40,406 nt of DNA, from the NCBI GenBank assembly GCA_021792835.1, contig JAJYTY010000010.1, positions 1 through 40,406 on the forward strand, in the 5' to 3' direction. The notes under the pieces are model-generated. The model did not search any database. It was given only the letters and a program-made list of their open reading frames with translations, and had not been told where the DNA came from. Of the stretch, positions 32,148 to 40,406 are shown one piece after another. The DNA comes from Pseudomonadota bacterium. GTDB lineage: Bacteria; Pseudomonadota; Gammaproteobacteria; Burkholderiales; Burkholderiaceae_C. Every line of letters begins with the position of its first letter. Position 1 is the stretch's first letter. A program made the translations under genes and the position numbers.

Positions 32148-32738
32148 ATGAACGCCATCCAGAGCCCGCCCGACCTGCCCCTGCACGAGTCCAACCTGTT
32201 GTGGGTGGACATGGAAATGACCGGTCTGGACCCGCTGAGCGACCGCATCATCGAGGTCGCGCTGGTGGTCACCGACGCCCAGGTCACGCGGCGCATCGAG
32301 GGTCCGGTGCTGGCCGTCCATCAGCCCGCGGAAGTGATGGCCGCGATGGATTCATGGAACCAGGGCACCCACGGACGCTCCGGCCTGACGGCGCGGGTCG
32401 CCGCCAGCGTCATCGACGAGCAGCAGGCCGAGCAGGCGATGATCGACTTCGCCGCGCGCTACGTGCCGGCGGGCAAGAGTCCGATGTGCGGCAACACGAT
32501 CTGCCAGGACCGGCGCTTCATGGCGCGCTGGATGCCGCGCCTGGAGGCCTTCTTCCATTACCGCAACCTGGACGTGAGCACGTTGAAGGAGCTCGCGCGG
32601 CGCTGGCGCCCGGAGGTCTACGCGTCGTTCAAGAAGCGCCAGGAGCACACCGCGCTGGCCGACATCCACGAATCCATCGACGAACTGCTGCACTACCGCG
32701 AGCACTTCCTGGTCGCGCCGCCTGCGCCGCAGGGCTGA
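32148..32738 (+). CDS. orn: Oligoribonuclease
   Basis: A 196-residue DEDDh 3'-5' exonuclease that finishes RNA decay by degrading two- to five-nucleotide fragments, and in several bacteria also breaks down pGpG, the product of EAL phosphodiesterases. Exo I is [13 protein letters not shown], the middle Asp lies in [17 protein letters not shown], and exo III is [17 protein letters not shown]. The ATG is preceded by no strong ribosome site. It converges with trxB (23 bases apart). The link to cyclic-di-GMP turnover matters here because several cyclic-di-GMP genes occur at the left of the window, although they are not adjacent. Confidence 0.96.
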   Translation: MNAIQSPPDLPLHESNLLWVDMEMTGLDPLSDRIIEVALVVTDAQVTRRIEGPVLAVHQPAEVMAAMDSWNQGTHGRSGLTARVAASVIDEQQAEQAMIDFAARYVPAGKSPMCGNTICQDRRFMARWMPRLEAFFHYRNLDVSTLKELARRWRPEVYASFKKRQEHTALADIHESIDELLHYREHFLVAPPAPQG

Positions 32739-32761
32739 GGCGCGGGCCGCGCCTCCGGCAC

Positions 32762-33757
<996 letters not shown>

Positions 33758-33946
33758 CTACGCTTTGCGATCTGCGTGAATTGTCGCGTGATGGCTGCGA
33801 GATGACGTTGCTTTGACGCAGTGTTCACAGCCGGAGCACCGGCCACAACGGGAAATTGTAGGGCGGCACGGTCGCCCGCGCTGCGTCGGCTTGCCCGCGC
33901 GCGCGCTGGGTTAGCATGCGCATTGGCAGGAGCTGCGGACACGGAC

Positions 33947-34618
33947 ATGGTTGCGATCTCCAATATCGATCTGGTGCGGCGCGTGCCGATGTTCTCGGTA
34001 CTCACCGAGGCACAGGCATGGACGCTGTCGCAGTCCATCGTCAAGAAGCGCTACAAGCGTGGCGAATGCCTGGTGGAGCAGGGCGGGCGCTCGAACGCGC
34101 TGTTCATCATCCTGGCCGGCCGCGCGCGCGTGATCAGCGTCGATTCGCGCGGGCGCGAAGTGATCCTCGCCGTGCTGCATCCGGGCGACCACGTCGGCGA
34201 GATGAGCCTGATCGACGGGCAGCCGCATTCGGCCTCGGTGATCGCCGAGGTGCAGACCGACGTGCTGATGCTGGGGCGGGTCGCCTTCCTGCAAAGCCTG
34301 CCCGAGAACACCAGCATGAGCTTTTCCATCATGCGCGGACTGGTGCACCGGCTGCGTGGCGCCGACCGCAAGATCGAGTCGCTGGCGCTGCTCGACGTCT
34401 ACGGGCGCGTCGCGCGGGCATTGCTGGAGATGAGCGAGCTCGACGGGGTCGAGCGCATCGTGCGCAACAAGCCCTCGCGCCAGGATCTGGCCAAGATGGT
34501 CGGCGCATCGCGTGAGATGGTCAGCCGCGTGATGAAGGACTTCGAACAGCAGTCGCTGGTGATCGAGCGCGACGACGGCAGCCTGGTGGTGCGCGAGCGC
34601 ATCGCCAGCATGGCCTGA
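33947..34618 (+). CDS. Crp/Fnr-family transcriptional regulator
   Basis: A 223-residue regulator. The N-terminal cyclic-nucleotide-binding fold (about 10-125) includes [46 protein letters not shown]. The C-terminal winged helix shows [29 protein letters not shown]. In E. coli CRP the effector loop reads GE..L....RSA, with the Arg contacting the cAMP phosphate; here it reads PHSA, so cAMP may not be the ligand. There are no FNR-type N-terminal cysteines. The ligand and regulon are unknown. The ATG is weakly served: AGGAG lies 14 bases upstream. It precedes ftsK by 40 bases and is divergent from trxB. Confidence 0.92.
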   Translation: MVAISNIDLVRRVPMFSVLTEAQAWTLSQSIVKKRYKRGECLVEQGGRSNALFIILAGRARVISVDSRGREVILAVLHPGDHVGEMSLIDGQPHSASVIAEVQTDVLMLGRVAFLQSLPENTSMSFSIMRGLVHRLRGADRKIESLALLDVYGRVARALLEMSELDGVERIVRNKPSRQDLAKMVGASREMVSRVMKDFEQQSLVIERDDGSLVVRERIASMA

Positions 34619-34658
34619 GCCGGGCTCGCGCATCGGCCGCGCACCTTCCGTTTTCGCC

Positions 34659-36986
<2,328 letters not shown>

Positions 36987-37045
36987 ACCGCCGCGCGGCG
37001 TCGCGCCGCGCGCAACTTCCGTATCCGCACAGGAGATTGGCATCC

Positions 37046-37735
37046 ATGTTCCGCTTCCCTGCCGAACCCGGCGCGAGCTCCGCGCGCAGGCGCTGCCTGC
37101 TCGGGCTGGCGCTGATCGGGCTCGGTGTCGCCGCGCCGCTGCCGGCGCTGGCGGCCGGCGACGACCCGGTGGCGCTGCTGCAGCGCTGGCTGCACGAGAC
37201 CCACGGCGCGACGGCCGACTTCACGCAGCGCATCGTCGCCGACAAGGGCGGCGCGCCGCAGCTGTCGTCGGGAACCTTCGCCTTCGAGCGCCCCGGACGC
37301 TTTCGCTGGGAGTACCTCAAGCCGTACCGCCAGGACATCGTCAGCGACGGCGACACGATCTGGACCTACGACCACGACCTGGACCAGGTCACGATCACCT
37401 CGCAGGCGCAGGCGCTCGGCAGCACGCCGGCGGCGTTGCTGTCCGGCGCCGACGTGCAGCGCCTGTTCGCGCTGCAGGCGCTGCCTGCCAGCGACGGATT
37501 GCAGTGGGTGCAGGCGACCCCGCGCGCATCCGACAGTTCCTTCGTCTGGGTACGCCTGGGCCTGCGAGACGCCGCGCACGGGGTGGAACTCGTGCAGATG
37601 CAGTTGCGCGACGCGTTCCGGCGTACCTCGACCATCCGTTTCACGTCGCAGCGCGTGAATCCGAAGTTCGCGCCGGGCAGCTTCCATTTCACGCCGCCGC
37701 CCGGCGCCGCGGTGATCCGCCCCGAGGGTTCCTGA
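37046..37735 (+). CDS. lolA: Outer-membrane lipoprotein carrier LolA
   Basis: A 229-residue periplasmic chaperone that carries lipoproteins from the inner-membrane LolCDE complex to LolB. A signal peptide is clear: a basic n-region with RRR, the hydrophobic CLLGLALIGLGVAAPLPA and a cleavage site at ALA-AGDD. The mature part shows HGATADFTQRIVADKG, SSGTFAFERPGRFRWEYLKPYRQDIVSDGDTIWTYDHDLDQVTI and the C-terminal FRRTSTIRFTSQRVNPKFAPGSFHFTPPPGA, typical of LolA. The start is ATG 37046, ten bases after AGGAG; the TTG at 37037 in the track is too close to that site. It lies between ftsK and rarA on the same strand, probably in one operon. Confidence 0.95.
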   Translation: MFRFPAEPGASSARRRCLLGLALIGLGVAAPLPALAAGDDPVALLQRWLHETHGATADFTQRIVADKGGAPQLSSGTFAFERPGRFRWEYLKPYRQDIVSDGDTIWTYDHDLDQVTITSQAQALGSTPAALLSGADVQRLFALQALPASDGLQWVQATPRASDSSFVWVRLGLRDAAHGVELVQMQLRDAFRRTSTIRFTSQRVNPKFAPGSFHFTPPPGAAVIRPEGS

Positions 37736-37769
37736 GCGCGGGCGACGCAGTCCCCGCGCGGAGCGCACG

Positions 37770-39158
37770 ATGAGCCGCAGCGCCGATCTGTTCGACGACG
37801 ACCCGCAGGATCCGGTCGTTTCCACCGCGGCCGCGGCGGGCGAGATCCCGCTGGCCGAGCGCCTGCGTCCGCGACGCATCGACGACGTCGTCGGGCAGTC
37901 GCACCTGCTGGGGCAGGGCAGGCCGCTGCGCGTGGCCTTCGACACGCGGCGCCTGCACTCGATGATCCTGTGGGGGCCGCCGGGAGTGGGCAAGACCACG
38001 CTGGCGCGACTCATCGCCGAGCGCTTCGGCGCGCGCTTCATCGCCATTTCCGCGGTGCTGGCCGGGGTCAAGGAAATCCGCGACGCCGTCGTGCAGGCGC
38101 AGGCGTCGCGCGCGGCCGGGCAGTCGACCCTGGTGTTCGTCGACGAGGTGCACCGCTTCAACAAGAGCCAGCAGGACGCCTTCCTGCCGCACGTCGAGTC
38201 GGGCTTGTTCACGTTCATCGGCGCGACCACCGAGAACCCGTCCTTCGAGGTCAACAGCGCGCTGCTGTCGCGCGCCACGGTGTATGTGCTGCAGCCGTTG
38301 CAGCCGCCCGAGCTGCAGTTGCTGGCGCGACGCGGACTGCAGGCCGCGGGCGGCCTGGACATCGAGCCCGACGCGCTGCAACTGCTGGCCGAGCATGCCG
38401 ACGGCGACGGCAGGCGCCTGCTCAACGCGGTGGAGGCGGTGGCGGCGACCGCGCGGGCGCAGCAGCTGGCGCGCGTGGACATGGAGTTGCTGCGCGCCGC
38501 GCTGGCCGAGAGCCTGCGGCGCTACGACAAGGGCGGCGACCAGTTCTACGACGTCATCTCGGCGCTGCACAAGTCGGTGCGCGGCAGCGATCCGGACGCC
38601 TCGCTGTACTGGATGACCCGCATGCTCGACGGGGGCGTCGACCCGTTGTATATCGGCCGGCGCCTGATCCGCATCGCCAGCGAGGATATCGGGCTGGCCG
38701 ACCCACGCGCCCTGGGCCTGTGCCTCGACGCGGTCGCGGCCTTCGAGCGCCTGGGCAGCCCGGAGGGCGAACTGGCGCTGGCGCAGGCGGTGCTGTACCT
38801 GGCGCTGGCGCCGAAGTCGAACGCCGCCTACGTCGCGGCCGGGCAGGCGCGCGAACTGGTGCGCCGCCACGGCAGCGCGCCGGTTCCGATGCACCTGCGC
38901 AATGCACCGACCAGCCTGATGCGCGAAATCGGTGCGGGTGCGCAGTACCGCTACGCGCACGACGAGCCGGGGGCCTTCGCCGCCGGCGAGCGCTACTTCC
39001 CGCCGGGCATGCCGGAGGCGCGCTTGTACAAGCCGACTCCGCGCGGGCTGGAGGCGCGCCTGGGCGAGCGCCTGGCCGAGTTGCGGCGACTCAACCGCGA
39101 GGCGCGCGCGCAGCCGGACGGAAGCGCGCAAGCGCCCGACGCCGCCGCCGACACCTGA
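37770..39158 (+). CDS. rarA: Replication-associated recombination protein A (RarA/MgsA)
   Basis: A 462-residue AAA+ ATPase related to clamp-loader subunits and to eukaryotic WRNIP1. It acts at stalled replication forks. Key motifs are PLAERLRPRRIDDVVGQSHLLGQG, Walker A GPPGVGKTTLARL, Walker B LVFVDEVHRFNKSQQDAFL, sensor 1 FIGATTENPSFEVNSALLSR and the C-terminal oligomerisation region YDVISALHKSVRGSDPDASLYWMTRMLDGG. The start is ATG 37770. It follows lolA by 34 bases. The C-terminus ends in an Ala/Pro/Asp-rich tail. It is followed by a long non-coding stretch before livH. Confidence 0.96.
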   Translation: MSRSADLFDDDPQDPVVSTAAAAGEIPLAERLRPRRIDDVVGQSHLLGQGRPLRVAFDTRRLHSMILWGPPGVGKTTLARLIAERFGARFIAISAVLAGVKEIRDAVVQAQASRAAGQSTLVFVDEVHRFNKSQQDAFLPHVESGLFTFIGATTENPSFEVNSALLSRATVYVLQPLQPPELQLLARRGLQAAGGLDIEPDALQLLAEHADGDGRRLLNAVEAVAATARAQQLARVDMELLRAALAESLRRYDKGGDQFYDVISALHKSVRGSDPDASLYWMTRMLDGGVDPLYIGRRLIRIASEDIGLADPRALGLCLDAVAAFERLGSPEGELALAQAVLYLALAPKSNAAYVAAGQARELVRRHGSAPVPMHLRNAPTSLMREIGAGAQYRYAHDEPGAFAAGERYFPPGMPEARLYKPTPRGLEARLGERLAELRRLNREARAQPDGSAQAPDAAADT

Positions 39159-39536
39159 GCACGCCGCCGCCGGTGGAGCCGCGCGGCACGCATCTTGCAG
39201 CGGCTTGCACGGGTCTTGCCGGTATCGCCGCGCGGCGGCCACGTGGACGCCGCGACTGATTCGCGGGAGTGGGCCACGGTCAACCACCGAGCCTGCGGGG
39301 GAGACGGGTTAATCCCCGTGGTTATCATTACCGGTTAAACCTACAAAGTCGGCACGACCGCGGGTTCTCCCCTGCGGCCTGCCTATCAGGAGACTCATCG
39401 GCGTGCCGGGGTCGTGCGTCCGCCCAACAGGCGGGTTCGCGTTCCGGCGGGGGGCGCAGCGGAATCACCTTCCGCGATACCCCGAGGTCAGATGGGTAGC
39501 CGCATTGCGTGCACCGTACCCACAAGGACTTTCGGG
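39159..39536 (+). promoter_or_regulatory. Long structured intergenic/leader region before livH
   Basis: These 378 bases contain no convincing gene. They show several inverted repeats: ACGGG-TTAATC-CCCGT near 39307-39322, CCGCC/GGCGG near 39420-39435, and GCACGACC / GGTCGTGC bracketing about 50 bases near 39352-39411. Near the start are three TTGC elements about one helical turn apart, one of them (39205-39220, TTGCACG-GGTC-TTGCC) resembling a sigma-54 site except in the conserved -24 GG. The livH ribosome site AAGGA (39524-39528) ends the region. I recognise no known riboswitch class. The 5' part may include the rarA terminator. Confidence 0.5.
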
Positions 39537-40406
39537 ATGCAAACGTTCATACAGCAGTTAGTCAACGGCCTCGTGCTGGGCAGCATGTATGCCCTCGTCG
39601 CGCTGGGCTACACGATGGTCTACGGCATCGTCAACCTGATCAACTTCGCCCACGGCGACGTGATGATGGTCGGTGCGATGACCTCCTACAGCGTATTCCG
39701 GTTCCTGCATGCGGTGGCCCCGCACATGCCGTGGCCGCTGGTGCTGGTGATCGCGCTGGTCGGCGCGATGGTCGTGTGCGGAACCCTCAACTACCTCATC
39801 GAGCGCCTGGCCTATCGCCGGCTGCGCAACGCGCCGAAGCTGGCGCCGCTGGTCACCGCGATCGGCATGTCGATCTTCCTCGAGACCATGGCGATGGTGA
39901 TCTGGGGGCGCGACTACAAGGTCTTCCCCGAACTGTTCCCGAACCCGGTCATCAACATCCATGGAGTGGTCATCACGCCGGTGCAGATCGCGATCCTGAT
40001 CGTCACCGCGGTGCTGCTGATCGGGTTGACCACGCTGATCAACCACACGCGCCTCGGGCGCGCGATGCGCGCCACCGCCGAGAACCCGCGCGTGGCCTCG
40101 CTGATGGGGGTCAACCCGAACCTGGTGATCTCCGCCGCCTTCGTCATCGGCGCGGTGCTGGCGGCGGTCGCCGGGATCATGTGGTACGCGAACTTCTCCA
40201 CCGCGAACTTCTACATGGGCTTCACTCCCGGGCTGAAGGCCTTCACCGCGGCCGTGCTCGGGGGCATCGGCAACATGGGGGGGGCGATGGTCGGCGGCGT
40301 GCTGCTGGGAATCATCGAGGTGCTGGGCGCCGGCTACATCGGCACCGTCACGCACGGCCTGTTCGGCAGCAACTACCAGGACATCTTCGCGTTCATCGTG
40401 CTGATC
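39537..40406 (+). CDS. livH: Branched-chain amino acid ABC transporter permease LivH (5' part)
   Basis: The first 290 codons of an inner-membrane permease; the gene runs off the right edge and is not in the ORF track because it lacks a stop. It starts MQTFIQQLVNGLVLGSMYALVALGYTMVYGIVNLINFAHGDVMMVGA, the classic LivH N-terminus, with eight bases between AAGGA and the ATG. Later segments include RAMRATAENPRVASLMGVNPNLVI, the loop that contacts the ATPase subunit, and AVLGGIGNMGGAMVGGVLLGIIEVLGAGY. With LivM, LivG, LivF and a periplasmic binding protein it would import leucine, isoleucine and valine; those genes would be expected beyond the window. A urea-type permease (UrtB) is a less likely alternative. 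Confidence 0.95.
   Translation, partial: MQTFIQQLVNGLVLGSMYALVALGYTMVYGIVNLINFAHGDVMMVGAMTSYSVFRFLHAVAPHMPWPLVLVIALVGAMVVCGTLNYLIERLAYRRLRNAPKLAPLVTAIGMSIFLETMAMVIWGRDYKVFPELFPNPVINIHGVVITPVQIAILIVTAVLLIGLTTLINHTRLGRAMRATAENPRVASLMGVNPNLVISAAFVIGAVLAAVAGIMWYANFSTANFYMGFTPGLKAFTAAVLGGIGNMGGAMVGGVLLGIIEVLGAGYIGTVTHGLFGSNYQDIFAFIVLI

Noticed and set aside
39205-39220. Sigma-54 promoter for livH
   Set aside because: TTGCACG-GGTC-TTGCC has correct spacing and a good -12, but the nearly invariant GG of the -24 element is TG, so I do not call it.

Overview
The window is about 40 kb of chromosome with very high GC. It looks like a betaproteobacterium of the order Burkholderiales. The evidence is gene order more than any single gene: rpsP-rimM-trmD-rplS beside a NUDIX hydrolase and a CobD/CbiB gene; purM divergent from a run of AI-2E permease, hda, HAD hydrolase, pcnB and folK; murJ divergent from rpsT; argD-argF; and ftsK-lolA-rarA beside trxB. 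The family cannot be fixed from the sequence alone. Almost everything after about 9 kb is conserved housekeeping DNA with no sign of phage, insertion sequences, CRISPR or integration.

Positions 1-8855 are the most accessory-like part. A truncated HTH-plus-repeat protein runs off the left edge. It is divergent from two tandem type IV pilin genes, the first of which has a perfect sigma-54 promoter (500-515) and an intrinsic terminator before the second. Convergent to the pilins is a minus-strand cyclic-di-GMP set: an 815-residue GGDEF-like/globin-like/GAF/EAL protein, a 601-residue EAL-CBS-GGDEF protein and a small translationally coupled ORF. Divergent from these is a membrane-anchored GAF/GAF/GGDEF cyclase. 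Together they suggest a pilus and surface-behaviour locus under cyclic-di-GMP control. A short degenerate stretch after the cyclase looks like the remnant of a sodium:solute symporter.

From 9 to 16 kb are dinB, ohr, a small membrane protein, tRNA-Ser(GCT), a TatD-family hydrolase, htpG with a consensus sigma-32 promoter overlapping the tatD-like stop codon, cobD/cbiB and a NUDIX CoA pyrophosphatase. From 16 to 27 kb are the rpsP-rimM-trmD-rplS ribosome operon, a GNAT acetyltransferase, the hda/HAD/pcnB/folK run with overlapping reading frames, purM, a DksA/TraR zinc-finger protein and murJ.

From 27 to 40 kb are rpsT, argD and argF (arginine biosynthesis), rsgA with an M48 membrane protease, orn, trxB, a Crp/Fnr-type regulator, ftsK, lolA, rarA and the 5' part of livH. 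LivH follows an unusually long, structured 378-base non-coding stretch.

No clearly new defence, mobile or biosynthetic system is visible. The best candidates for something undescribed are the pilin/cyclic-di-GMP locus (its EAL-CBS-GGDEF protein, coupled small ORF and apparently haem-less globin-like domain) and the livH leader. Most long ORFs in the supplied track are antisense or out-of-frame shadows of high-GC genes and are left out.
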